Part shown: one piece after another, positions 8,896 through 17,240 of the stretch | Layout of the letters: each line of letters begins with the position of its first letter | Position numbering within the stretch: position 1 is the stretch's first letter | Source: Geminisphaera colitermitum TAV2 | GTDB lineage: Bacteria > Verrucomicrobiota > Verrucomicrobiia > Opitutales > Opitutaceae | Direction of reading: 5' to 3' | Length of the DNA: 64,000 nucleotides | NCBI RefSeq assembly: GCF_000171235.2 | Contig: NZ_ABEA03000041.1 | Coordinates: forward strand, 124,001-188,000 | Notes under the pieces: model-generated | The model's input: only the letters and a program-made list of their open reading frames with translations | Database searches by the model: none | Told to the model about the DNA's origin: nothing | Made by a program: the position numbers and the translations under genes

Positions 8896-11037
8896 ATGCG
8901 CCTCCCACACCGCCTCGCCTCCCCAGTCTTCCTCCTAATCGCCATCGCCACACTCGCGGCCATCGGCCTCAGCACCACCGCTACACGCGCCGACGTCGTC
9001 CTCCCCTCCGTGTTTTCCGAACACATGGTGCTCCAACGCTCCGCCGCCACACCCATTTGGGGACGCGCCGAACCCGGCGAGAAAATCACCCTCACCCTCA
9101 CACCCCAACTCACCCGCACCACCACTGCCGACGCCAACGGACGCTGGCGCATCGACCTCGACCTCTCCGACACCACCCGCCTCCCCGCTGGTCCCCACCA
9201 ACTCACCCTCCGCGCCAACAACACCCTCACCATCCCCGACGTCCTGATCGGCGAAGTCTGGCTCGCCTCCGGTCAGTCCAACATGGCCCGCACCATGAGT
9301 GCCAGCGCCTCCAAGGACGAAATCGCCGCCTCCACCAACACCCAAATTCGCTTCTTCACCGCCGCCCGCAAAGCCTCGCCCACCCCTCTTGCTGACGTAT
9401 CCGGAAAATGGACTATCGCCGCGCCCGACACCACCCCCGCCTTCTCTGCCGTTGCCTACTACTTTGCCCGCCAACTCCAAGCCGAACTCAACACCCCCTT
9501 TGGCATCATCCACTCAAGCTGGGGCGGCACCCCCGTCGAAGCCTGGACCAGCCAAACCGCCCTTGCCAACAACCCCACACTCGCACCCCAAGCGCTCAAA
9601 AACATCGAAGCCTTCGCCGCTTTCCCTGCCGAAAAAACCGCATGGCTCGCCAAACTAAAACCCTGGCTCGCCGCCAACCAACGCGAAGACCTCCCCCCCC
9701 CTCCCCCCGCCACACTTGCCCCCTACACCACAGCCCCCGCCACTGCAGGCACCGACGGATGGACCACTGTCCGCCTCCCCGGCAAACTCCCCGGTGAACG
9801 CATCCTCTGGATCCGCCGCGACATCACCGTCCCGCAATCCGCCGCAGGCAAACCCCTCACCATCGACATCGACGAAATCGTCGGCATCGACACCGTTTAC
9901 CTCGACGGCAAAAAAATCGGCGGTCGCACCCTCGACACCTATGACGGCGACGGACGCGGACGCCTCAACGCCCGCCGCCAATACCGCGTGCCCTCCGCCG
10001 ACGTCACTGCTGGCACACACACCCTAGCCATCCGCATCTACGCCCCCCTCGGCGAATCCGCCATCAACGCCGGATACTTCACCGCTGGCTCGCAACCCCT
10101 CTCCGGCAACTGGCTCCTCAAAACCGAACACGCCTTCCCGGCCCTCACCGCCGCCGCCCGCGCCACCAACCCCGGATCGCTCAAGGCTCCGCTCCGCCCC
10201 TGGAACGTCCCTGCCTCGCTCTACAACGGCATGATCGACGCCCTTGTTCCCTACGCCCTGCGCGGCTTCATCTGGTATCAAGGCGAGAACGACGCTGGCA
10301 ACCCGATCCGTTACGCCGAATCCTTCCCCCAACTCATCAACGACTGGCGCGCCCGCTGGAACAACTCGGGACTGGCAACCACCGCCACGCCACTCTCCTT
10401 CTACTGGTGCCAACTCCCCAACTACCAAGCCAAACCCGAGACCCCCAACGCCTCACCCGGCTGGGCTGGTATCCGCGAATCCCAGACACGTACCCTCTCC
10501 CTTCCCCGCACCGGCCAGGCCGTGCTCATCGACGTCGGTGAAGGCGGCGACGTTCACCCCAAGAGCAAACGCGAAGCCGGAGCCCGCCTCGCCGCACTTG
10601 CGCTCGCCAACGACTACGGAAAAACCGCCACCATCGCCACCGGCCCCGCCTACGACCGCATGAGCAACGAAGGCTCCGCCATCCGTATCCACTTCAAAAA
10701 TACCAACACCGCCGCCACCGCGCTCGTTGCAAAACCAGTCCCATCCGAACACCTCTGGCAATCCGTCCCGAACCGCGTCACCAAACCCATCATGCGCCCC
10801 ATCCCTGACAGCCAACTCGAAGGCTTCATCATTCGCGGCGCCACCGGATCGGGATCGGGAGCAAAATGGCACTGGGCCAGCGCCACCATTGACCCGGCCA
10901 CCAACACCGTCCTCGTATCCTCGCCCGAAGTCCCCAAGCCGCAAGCCGTCCGCTACGCGTGGTTCTCCAACCCCACCTGCAACCTCTACAACGCCGCCGG
11001 ATTCCCTGCCTGTCCTTTCAGAACGGATACCGATTAG
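8896..11037 (+). CDS. Exported sialate O-acetylesterase-like protein
   Basis: 713 residues, the normal length for this family. Signal peptide at 1-32 (ending ATRADVVLP), an N-terminal beta-sandwich (VLPSVFSEHMVLQR, GEKITLTL), then an SGNH/SASA hydrolase with GQSNM (126-130, nucleophile Ser128), HSSWGGTPVEAW and WYQGENDA, and an inserted jelly-roll domain (about 280-375, WIRRDITVP, TVYLDGKKIGG). The catalytic His/Asp pair is probably in EGGDVHPKSKREAG near 550. The family removes O-acetyl groups from sialic acid or hemicellulose sugars. A poly-Pro stretch encoded by a C9 tract (9693-9701) lies at the border of the insert. It closes module A; hairpin repeats follow. Confidence 0.88.
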   Translation: MRLPHRLASPVFLLIAIATLAAIGLSTTATRADVVLPSVFSEHMVLQRSAATPIWGRAEPGEKITLTLTPQLTRTTTADANGRWRIDLDLSDTTRLPAGPHQLTLRANNTLTIPDVLIGEVWLASGQSNMARTMSASASKDEIAASTNTQIRFFTAARKASPTPLADVSGKWTIAAPDTTPAFSAVAYYFARQLQAELNTPFGIIHSSWGGTPVEAWTSQTALANNPTLAPQALKNIEAFAAFPAEKTAWLAKLKPWLAANQREDLPPPPPATLAPYTTAPATAGTDGWTTVRLPGKLPGERILWIRRDITVPQSAAGKPLTIDIDEIVGIDTVYLDGKKIGGRTLDTYDGDGRGRLNARRQYRVPSADVTAGTHTLAIRIYAPLGESAINAGYFTAGSQPLSGNWLLKTEHAFPALTAAARATNPGSLKAPLRPWNVPASLYNGMIDALVPYALRGFIWYQGENDAGNPIRYAESFPQLINDWRARWNNSGLATTATPLSFYWCQLPNYQAKPETPNASPGWAGIRESQTRTLSLPRTGQAVLIDVGEGGDVHPKSKREAGARLAALALANDYGKTATIATGPAYDRMSNEGSAIRIHFKNTNTAATALVAKPVPSEHLWQSVPNRVTKPIMRPIPDSQLEGFIIRGATGSGSGAKWHWASATIDPATNTVLVSSPEVPKPQAVRYAWFSNPTCNLYNAAGFPACPFRTDTD
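9693..9701. repeat. C9 homopolymer in sialate esterase gene
   Basis: Nine C followed by T and six C, coding for prolines at the edge of the inserted domain. In frame. Confidence 0.75.
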
Positions 11038-11061
11038 TTGACTCGCCCGTCCTTATGGAGT

Positions 11062-11104
11062 GCGGCGATTCATCGCCGCCTTTGACGGGCCGTTTCAACG
11101 GCCC
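11062..11104. repeat. Two REP-type hairpins between convergent genes
   Basis: GCGGCGATTCATCGCCGC (11062-11079) and GGGCCGTTTCAACGGCCC (11087-11104) are perfect short palindromes. They lie between the esterase stop and the end of the convergent oxidoreductase. No T run follows, so they look like REP elements, though they may act as a bidirectional terminator. Confidence 0.7.
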
Positions 11105-11124
11105 GCCCTCCCGCCCAACGCCAC

Positions 11125-13476
11125 TCACCGCCGCCAAGTCGAATGTGGCGAAGGCGGCACAACCGCTCCAATCCGTCCCGCCACCATTCCCAACTGCCAC
11201 GCGTGATCCACCCGCGTATCCACCCCGCAATCATTGCGCAACCGCAACTGTGGCTCGCCGCGAATCGCCCGCCAGATCGAACGCGACGGCGCCAGCCATC
11301 GTGACTCATCCGGCAAGGCCCGACGCAAAAGCCGCTCCATGATCACCACAGCATCCCCCGCCCCAATTGCCCCCTCCCCAGCCAACCGCTCCACCGTCAA
11401 CGCCACTGCCGTCCGCACATTCAACACCCGCCCCGCCTCCTCCCCGTCAGCCAGCCGCCTCAGCGCCTCCACGCAACGCACCGTCCCGCAACGCCGCAGC
11501 AACACCACCGCCAGCAACCAAAACGGAACATCAATCTCCTGTCCGTAAGCCCCCGCATTTTCCTGAGACGCCGCCCACCCCACCTCGCGCCCCTCCACCG
11601 CCTCAATCAAACGCGACTCCGCCGCCTCCTCACCCCACATCGCCAACACCGCCGCCGCGTAAAAAGACACCGCCGCATCCCCCGCCTGCAACGCCGCCTC
11701 CACCAAACCACGATAACAATCCGGCCTGCTGAAAATCCGCCACAAATGCGCCCCTGGCCGCCCCGCCGCCAGCAAACGCGCCGCCTCAGACACCTCAATT
11801 TCACCGCCCATCCCTCCCCCCTGCATTTCTCCGCCAGTCACCCCCGCCCCCAGCTTCTCGCGTAGTTGAACAACCGATACACAACGCGAATCACAACCCA
11901 TCCGCGCGGCCATCGCCGCTGCCACGCCCGCCACCTCACCAAGCCGCTGCATGTCACGCTGCATCCGCGCCGCATAAGACGCCGTCGCGTCCATGCCTGC
12001 CGCCCGGCACGCAACCCACACATTGGACAAACCACGCGGCAACATCACCCGGTAAGGCAACGACGTGACCAGCGGATGCCGCGCCAACCGACACGCCCAA
12101 AAATAAAACGCCGCCTCGTCCGTCTCGAATTCAAAGTCCACCGAATGCGTATCCGCGATTGACTGCACCCTGCAAACACCGTCCTCAAAACCCCTCCGCT
12201 CCACCAAATCCGCCAGCGTCAGCATGTAGTCCGTGACCACCGACCGCGATTGCCTGATCCCCGGCAACGCCGCCACTGCCAGCGGACGATCCGCCGCCGA
12301 CCACTCCGGCTGCCAATGCTGCGCCACGCCAAGCAAACGCGCCTGAGACAAATCCTCCGCATCGCTCGCATCAACCCAACCCGCGTCAAAATTCCGCGCA
12401 AACACCTCCAGCTTTTCGTCCCCGCCTGAACCACCTTTCAACACCAACGCCGACTGAGAAAACGCCAGCGAACGCCCATCCCCCGGCCTCCCGCAAAAAA
12501 ACTCCGCACCCGCCAACGCGCACAAATCACCATCCCCCGTGCTATCGATGAACGCCCGCGCCTCGATCCGCTCCACACCGTGTAGTGTTGCCACCATGAC
12601 AGCCACAACACGCCCCGTCCCCTCCCGCTCCACGCCGCACACCAAAGCCCCGCCTAAAAACTCCACGCCCTCCCGCTCAAAAAACTCCAGCAACGCGATC
12701 TTTTTCCCATCATGATGCCAACGCCGCGCCGCCCCCCGTTCGCCCTCCAATAGCGCATTCAATTCCGCCACACGCGCATCCGTCTCCGCCAACAACCCGC
12801 CGCCCTCCGCACCGTGAAAATACCCACTGATTGCCGCACCCGTCCCCACGCCACCAGGAAACGTCGCCAAATCCACCACACAAACCCTCGCCCCCTCTTT
12901 CGCCGCCGCAATTGCTGCCAAGGCCCCAGCCGTCCCAGCTCCGGCCACAAGCACATCGCACACATGAGTGCGCTCCGAAAACGCGCCAGCGCCTGGGACC
13001 GCCGGCATCCTGCCGGCAGACGACGCGCAGCGTCGCCCATTCCCCCCAAAAAACCGCTCACACACAACCTCTGCACACGCGACTCCCCACGCGAACCGTT
13101 CCCCAATCGACGCCAGCCCCACCCCACACACTGCCGGACTCGCCACGCAAAAATTTCCTCTCTCCCCCCCCATCACCGTCGTTTCACCCGCATCCGCGCG
13201 CCACACAGGAAACGCCTCCATCGCGCAATGACTCACCACCAAATCAGTCCCGATCTCCAACTCCCCGCGCAACGCCGTCATCCACTCAAGCACCTCCCGA
13301 TGCCATCCTCCCGCCCCTCCCCCAACGCCTGTTCGCCAAAACACGCGCCGCTCACTTTCACGAGCCGCCGCCCGCAACTCCCCACCTCGCGCTGCGCAAA
13401 ATGCCCTCACCGCCCCCTCATGCTGCGCCCATGCCGACGACTGCAACGCCACGCCATAAAACAACTCCCGACGCAT
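11125..13476 (-). CDS. Two-domain FAD-dependent oxidoreductase, C-terminal part (frameshifted gene)
   Basis: About 783 residues from the ATG at 13476. This is the larger part of a gene whose N-terminal part lies at 13407-14141 in another frame. Contents: the end of the first FAD domain, a complete second FAD domain (VLVAGAGTAGALAAIAAA, FPGGVGTGAAISGYFHG, DSTGDGDLCALAG, LPGIRQSR), and a C-terminal alpha-helical region with HEAT-like repeats. The paralogue at 24253-27219 runs through both parts in one frame and aligns along the whole length (for example HAWQLGMVAGRIG against HTWQLHLVVARAR). A REP hairpin pair lies within it at 13001-13036, giving residues AGRMPAVP. FAD_oxidored-type proteins are often found in sugar-degradation loci; substrate unknown. 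Whether this part is translated alone is doubtful. Confidence 0.75.
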   Translation of the reverse strand: MRRELFYGVALQSSAWAQHEGAVRAFCAARGGELRAAARESERRVFWRTGVGGGAGGWHREVLEWMTALRGELEIGTDLVVSHCAMEAFPVWRADAGETTVMGGERGNFCVASPAVCGVGLASIGERFAWGVACAEVVCERFFGGNGRRCASSAGRMPAVPGAGAFSERTHVCDVLVAGAGTAGALAAIAAAKEGARVCVVDLATFPGGVGTGAAISGYFHGAEGGGLLAETDARVAELNALLEGERGAARRWHHDGKKIALLEFFEREGVEFLGGALVCGVEREGTGRVVAVMVATLHGVERIEARAFIDSTGDGDLCALAGAEFFCGRPGDGRSLAFSQSALVLKGGSGGDEKLEVFARNFDAGWVDASDAEDLSQARLLGVAQHWQPEWSAADRPLAVAALPGIRQSRSVVTDYMLTLADLVERRGFEDGVCRVQSIADTHSVDFEFETDEAAFYFWACRLARHPLVTSLPYRVMLPRGLSNVWVACRAAGMDATASYAARMQRDMQRLGEVAGVAAAMAARMGCDSRCVSVVQLREKLGAGVTGGEMQGGGMGGEIEVSEAARLLAAGRPGAHLWRIFSRPDCYRGLVEAALQAGDAAVSFYAAAVLAMWGEEAAESRLIEAVEGREVGWAASQENAGAYGQEIDVPFWLLAVVLLRRCGTVRCVEALRRLADGEEAGRVLNVRTAVALTVERLAGEGAIGAGDAVVIMERLLRRALPDESRWLAPSRSIWRAIRGEPQLRLRNDCGVDTRVDHAWQLGMVAGRIGAVVPPSPHSTWRR
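13001..13036. repeat. REP hairpin pair inside oxidoreductase gene
   Basis: GCCGGCATCCTGCCGGC (13001-13017) followed by GACGCGCAGCGTC. On the coding strand it adds residues AGRMPAVPGAG just before the second FAD domain, which the paralogue lacks. Looks like an in-frame insertion into a linker. Confidence 0.65.
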
Positions 13477-14141
13477 CCCCTCCCCCCCCCCTGCACACCA
13501 CACCTCGCAGCCAACACACCCTCCTCCGACGCATCCAAACACCACCGCGCACGCACCTCCCGCACCCCACTCTTCGTCGCCAACATCACCACTTCCATTT
13601 CTTGCTCACCATCCTCCCCCTCTCCAGCAACATCCCGCATTCCGCATTGGATGTTGGATGTTCGACGTTGGATGTTCGACGTTGCGGCGAAGCCGCCCTC
13701 CTTTCCCCCTGACACCGCCACCGGCAACGCATAAAACAATACTCCCAAGCGCCCATCACGGACAGCCGCCAACCACTCACGAGCCAGCGCGATCTCCGCA
13801 AACGCAGTATCCACACAACCATTACTCACCGCTCCATGCTCTGCCATTTCGGCCACCCAACGCTCCCATTCCCTTCCCCCCCCTCCCCCCGCCGCCGATA
13901 CGCCAACACGATTTTCCAAAGCCCTACTCGATTCCCACAACAATTGTCCTGACGGTTCCACTACCAACACGCTCAGCCCCCGCGCCAGAAACCGCCGCAC
14001 CGCTCCCGCGCCGATGTAACCGGCACCGAACACAACGACATCAAACACCCGCCCGAACACGGAATCGGAAACATCATTCGCCACTAAACGTGAAGCGACT
14101 GTGGACGAAACACCTGAAGCGTGAGGTTTGGAGAAATTCAT
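13407..14141 (-). CDS. Two-domain FAD-dependent oxidoreductase, N-terminal part (frameshifted gene)
   Basis: Start at 14141 (MNFSKPH). Contains the first Rossmann motif VVVFGAGYIGAGAVRRFLA with VLVVEPSGQLLWESSRALE, matching VVVTGAGFIGHTAARKLAA of the intact paralogue at 24253. Homology continues to WCLDASEEGVLAARCG (paralogue HWIDATENGALARLAA) and then stops at a G10 run (13482-13491); beyond it the homologous sequence is in another reading frame. A composite tandem repeat (13647-13709) is inserted in frame within this part. Taken with 11125-13476, the whole is one gene of about 1000 codons with a single frameshift. With 11 G instead of 10 the two parts join exactly. So either phase-variable, recently inactivated, or a homopolymer error in the sequence. 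Confidence 0.7.
   Translation of the reverse strand: MNFSKPHASGVSSTVASRLVANDVSDSVFGRVFDVVVFGAGYIGAGAVRRFLARGLSVLVVEPSGQLLWESSRALENRVGVSAAGGGGGREWERWVAEMAEHGAVSNGCVDTAFAEIALAREWLAAVRDGRLGVLFYALPVAVSGGKEGGFAATSNIQRRTSNIQCGMRDVAGEGEDGEQEMEVVMLATKSGVREVRARWCLDASEEGVLAARCGVQGGGRGCVGSCFMAWRCSRRHGRSMRGR
13482..13491. repeat. C10 homopolymer at the frameshift point
   Basis: Ten C on the plus strand (G on the coding strand). Upstream frame reads CAG then GGG GGG GGG AGG; downstream homologous frame needs one more base. Adding one G, or losing two, restores the full-length oxidoreductase. Confidence 0.85.
13647..13709. repeat. Composite tandem repeat plus hairpin, copy 1 (in CDS)
   Basis: Units TTGGATG TTGGATG TTCGACG TTGGATG TTCGACG followed by hairpin GCGGCGAAGCCGC (13684-13696) and a C-rich tail. 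Inserted in frame in the first domain of the oxidoreductase; encodes ATSNIQRRTSNIQ-like residues on the minus strand, absent from the paralogue at this position. Confidence 0.75.
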
Positions 14142-14231
14142 GTTGAGCAAAAGCGAGCCGCACAAGCAACCGCACGACGCCGCGCTCCAATCTCTCGCAA
14201 ACTCGCAAGTCTGCGTCACGCAACGCCACAT

Positions 14232-14243
14232 TCAACAAGTTGA
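14232..14243. promoter_or_regulatory. Putative LacI operator upstream of oxidoreductase
   Basis: TCAACAAGTTGA, 91 bases upstream of the start at 14141. The same 12-mer lies directly before the LacI gene at 18305, and a near copy before the PEP-CTERM gene at 19441. The flanks also match (TTCAACAAGTTGAGC). Confidence 0.55.
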
Positions 14244-14290
14244 GCAAATCTCACTCAGCCCTCCCTTCCCCCCCCGCCGCATGACAAAAC

Positions 14291-15271
14291 TCACCGCGAC
14301 CACGGTGGTGTTGACGGCAACGCAGCGTTGAACCCCGCATTCAACCCGGCCTGATAAGCGTCATCAAATTCACCGCGCATGAATCGAACAAAACCCTCCT
14401 CAACAAAACGCCGCCAACTCGCCATTTCATTGCCCGGAGTGATCGGAAAAAACTTCGCGCCGACCTCTTCCGCCGCCTCCTGATCGCCGGGCGCATCGCC
14501 CAAAACCAAAACCTGATCCGCCGCATAACGTCCCTCCATCGCCTGCCGGATCTGCGACGCCTTGCCGCCAAATTCCTGCCCGGCAATAAACGCCGTTTCG
14601 CCGCTCAACCCCGCATGACCCCACTCGCTGACCAAGGTCTCGCGCGGTGCCTGACTGACCACGACCACGTCCGCATTTTGAGACGCAAGACGCAATCCCT
14701 CGGCCACGCCGACAAACGGCCCCAACCCATGACACATCGCGGCAACAGCGACATTCACCTCGCGCGTCCACGCCAACATCGCCTGCAAAGCAGGATCACC
14801 CGATTCCTCAACCGCCCGAGCCAACGCCGGTTCACCCAACGCATCGGTCGTTGCCAGAAAATCCTGCAATTTCCCAAATTCCATGCCTCCCCCACTCCGT
14901 AATCCACATTGGATGTTGGACGTTCGACGTTGGATGTTGGACGTTGCGGCGAAGCCGCCCCCTCCTCCCCCCCCCCCCCCCTGCGCGCCACCAATTCCGA
15001 GCGCGACCACATCGGGATGCGCAGCCAGCAACTCAAGCGCCAGACCCGCAGCCTTGAAGCGATTGCTGCCCCGCGTGCGACTGTAGAGATTAACGAATTC
15101 CCAAACCTCACGCGCCTGCCGTGCGCAACGTTGCAGCCGGAAATGTTTGATGAATGCCGGGCAAAAACACTCTTTGTGTTTCAAGTCCATCACATCGAAA
15201 ACGCAGCCATCGCTATCGCACGCAACCATGCGCGCATGACGACTGGTGTAGGAAATCTCTCTGTTATTCAT
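14291..15271 (-). CDS. HAD-superfamily hydrolase with repeat insertion
   Basis: 326 residues from ATG 15271 (an ATG at 15301 is also possible). HAD motif I is CDSDGCVFD (18-26), motif II is probably VVVSQAP, and motif IV is VLGDAPGDQEA, so a phosphatase or phosphomutase-like enzyme. Between the cap start and the second motif, residues about 95-130 are a low-complexity insertion: nine glycines from a C15 run, then FAATSNIQRRTSNIQ from a composite tandem repeat. The insertion keeps frame and would form a loop. The gene lies between the oxidoreductase and a GH3 glycosidase, all on the minus strand, so a sugar phosphate is a possible substrate (inference). Confidence 0.8.
   Translation of the reverse strand: MNNREISYTSRHARMVACDSDGCVFDVMDLKHKECFCPAFIKHFRLQRCARQAREVWEFVNLYSRTRGSNRFKAAGLALELLAAHPDVVALGIGGAQGGGGGGGGGFAATSNIQRRTSNIQCGLRSGGGMEFGKLQDFLATTDALGEPALARAVEESGDPALQAMLAWTREVNVAVAAMCHGLGPFVGVAEGLRLASQNADVVVVSQAPRETLVSEWGHAGLSGETAFIAGQEFGGKASQIRQAMEGRYAADQVLVLGDAPGDQEAAEEVGAKFFPITPGNEMASWRRFVEEGFVRFMRGEFDDAYQAGLNAGFNAALPSTPPWSR
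14909..14981. repeat. Composite tandem repeat, hairpin and C15 tract, copy 2 (in CDS)
   Basis: Units TTGGATG TTGGACG TTCGACG TTGGATG TTGGACG, hairpin GCGGCGAAGCCGC, then C15 (14967-14981). Lies in frame in the HAD hydrolase gene. Same order of parts as copies at 13647 and 25178. Confidence 0.8.
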
Positions 15272-15316
15272 ATTTTTTAAAAACTGTATCCATTTTCCCA
15301 TGCTTCTTGTCTTACC

Positions 15317-15424
15317 TGGTAGGGAGGCCTCTCCGAGGCCTCCGCCGTGCGTAGCATTAGGTTGCTGAACTCATAGGTATTGAAGCGTGGTTTCGGAGGC
15401 CTCGGAGAGGCCTCCCTACCAGGT
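15317..15424. repeat. MITE core copy (inverted GGTAGGGAGGCCTCTCCGAG)
   Basis: About 108 bases with long terminal inverted repeats: begins ACCTGGTAGGGAGGCCTCTC and ends with its complement GAGAGGCCTCCCTACCAGGT. Lies between the GH3 stop and the HAD start. It lacks the outer TAGAGC ends of the copies at 29573 and 58968. Confidence 0.8.
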
Positions 15425-15463
15425 AAAAATTACATTCGTCATCCCCTGTTCAAATCCTCTCTC

Positions 15464-17140
15464 TCAGAGCTTCAGCGTAATCGGCAACCTGCCGCTCGGC
15501 TGCAACTCGCCCGTGATGATTTTGACTGCACTGCGCATCGCGTCGCGACCCGCCCCGAGCGTGCAAATGCAAGTCTGCGCCTGCGGATAAACTCCCAAAT
15601 CGTAAGGCGACTCCATCGCCACCACGATCACCGGCTTGCCCGATTCGAGACAGGCCGCGACCAACTCCGGCTGACGCGCAAAATTGATCGCATTGATGCT
15701 CCCCACGATCACGCAATCCGCCCCTTCGCAAACCGCCCGCGCATCCGCCAAATTGGCATCCGTCGGCGTCAACTCGGTGAGCAAAGCCACCGCATCCGGG
15801 AACCGTTCGCGCACCGCCTGCACCAACATGTCCTCGCTCTGGATCGGGTCGTCCGCACCGTCGAGTTTTTGTGGCTTCGGACTAATCACGGCCAGCCTCG
15901 CGCCCGCCGCCAGACGCAAGGGCAAACGCTTCGCCTCGTCGCGCAACACGACCACCGAACGATCCGCGATTGCCTGCACGCAACGCCGCGCTGCTCCCGC
16001 CGCAAACGCCTCGCCCGCGCCCTGCTCGGGCACGAGAGCATTCTCGTAAAGTTTGATCCGCTGGCGCAGGCGGTGAATGCGCAACACCGCGACATCAAGC
16101 GCCGACTCCGCCAGCGCGCCCGACTTCACCGCGTCGTAAACCGCGCGATATCCGTCCAAAAAATGATTCGCGTCGCCGCGCAACAATAGCACATCGCAAC
16201 CCGCCTGAAGCGCCATCACGCTCGCCCGGGCGGTGCCATATTTTTCCTGGATCGCGTTCATCCGCATCGCATCCGTCTCCACGATCCCTTCAAAACCAAG
16301 CCGCTTGCGCAGATACCCGTGTATTATCGCTCTGGATACCGTTGCGGGCGCACGCCCCGGGTCCATTGCTCCCACGATCACGTGACCCGTCATCACCGCG
16401 TCCGCGCCCGCCGCCAGCAATTCGCGGATCGGAATATTGTCGTGCGCTTCGAGCGCCTCCAGCGACTTGACAACCTCGGCCATGCTCTTGTGCGCATCGA
16501 CCGCCGTGGCGCCGTAACCGGGGAAATGCTTGATCATCACCGCAAGCCCTGCGCGATGATAACCGCGCATCATCGCCAACGCATGACGCGTGACCAGCGC
16601 CGGATCTTCACCAAACGAAGCCGCCTTCATCGTCGTGCGTCCCTCGTAGGAAAACACATCCGTGATCGGAGCCTGCACCAAATTGATCCCGATTGCGCGC
16701 ATCTGGCGTCCCGTCAAGAACGCCGCCTCCTCCGTGAGCGCCACATCATCCGCGCATCCGAAACTCATGTGACTGCCAAACACGAGCGCGCCGTAGCGGT
16801 TGAGATCGTTGCGCGTGCCGCCCTCTTGATCGACGCCGATGACGAGCGGCAAACCACTGCCTCGTTCAATCGACAACATTTGCAGCTCATTGAGCAATGC
16901 CGCGTTACTCTCAGGCGTCAGGTAAGGATTGGGCCGGTCCACCAGCTTGCTCTGGTTGTCGTAGGACGCGTTGATGCAATAGCGGACAAAACCAATGCCA
17001 TACTCGCACACAAAATCCCGCAGATAATCCGGCACTGCGCTGGCCTGAAAAATCGGACTGCAAACCTGACCCACTTTCTTGGCCAGCGGCAGCGAGAGAA
17101 TCGTCTTTTCGGATACGTTTTTTGAGATGATCGGATTCAT
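15464..17140 (-). CDS. Glycoside hydrolase family 3 (NagZ-like beta-glycosidase)
   Basis: 558 residues. The GH3 barrel is complete: VIGVDQEGGTRNDL (101-114), KHFPGYGATAVDAHKS (204-219, the loop with the general acid/base His/Asp seen in NagZ-type enzymes) and ETDAMRM with nucleophile Asp290. A C-terminal alpha/beta sandwich follows (ADCVIVGSINA, VIVVAMESPYDL). No signal peptide, so cytoplasmic; N-acetylhexosaminidase is the likeliest activity given the NagZ-like loop, beta-glucosidase is the alternative. The leader is unusual: a 12-base C run ends only 8 bases before the ATG. It is divergent from the LacI gene at 17241 and shares a 100-base intergenic region with a 20-base palindrome. Confidence 0.9.
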   Translation of the reverse strand: MNPIISKNVSEKTILSLPLAKKVGQVCSPIFQASAVPDYLRDFVCEYGIGFVRYCINASYDNQSKLVDRPNPYLTPESNAALLNELQMLSIERGSGLPLVIGVDQEGGTRNDLNRYGALVFGSHMSFGCADDVALTEEAAFLTGRQMRAIGINLVQAPITDVFSYEGRTTMKAASFGEDPALVTRHALAMMRGYHRAGLAVMIKHFPGYGATAVDAHKSMAEVVKSLEALEAHDNIPIRELLAAGADAVMTGHVIVGAMDPGRAPATVSRAIIHGYLRKRLGFEGIVETDAMRMNAIQEKYGTARASVMALQAGCDVLLLRGDANHFLDGYRAVYDAVKSGALAESALDVAVLRIHRLRQRIKLYENALVPEQGAGEAFAAGAARRCVQAIADRSVVVLRDEAKRLPLRLAAGARLAVISPKPQKLDGADDPIQSEDMLVQAVRERFPDAVALLTELTPTDANLADARAVCEGADCVIVGSINAINFARQPELVAACLESGKPVIVVAMESPYDLGVYPQAQTCICTLGAGRDAMRSAVKIITGELQPSGRLPITLKL

Positions 17141-17148
17141 AAAAAGAA

Positions 17149-17160
17149 GGGGGGGGGGGG
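17149..17160. repeat. G12/C12 tract in GH3 leader
   Basis: Twelve G on the plus strand, so C12 in the GH3 mRNA, 8 bases before its start codon, where a ribosome site would normally be. Confidence 0.85.
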
Positions 17161-17218
17161 AGGGATGTGATTACCCGTCCACCCAAACCGCCCGCATCCC
17201 ATCCTTGCAACGAGCCCC

Positions 17219-17238
17219 TTACTTTTCATGATTAGTAA
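17219..17238. promoter_or_regulatory. Putative LacI operator, 20-base palindrome
   Basis: TTACTTTTCATGATTAGTAA, symmetric at 16 of 20 positions (TTACTNNTCATGANNAGTAA). Ends 2 bases before the LacI start at 17241 and lies in the divergent GH3/lacI region, so it suits autorepression and control of GH3. Confidence 0.55.
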
Positions 17239-17240
17239 CG

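Noticed and set aside
13647-13709. Tandem units considered as a CRISPR array
   Set aside because: Units are 7 bases without spacers, and similar arrays are inside genes; no cas genes.
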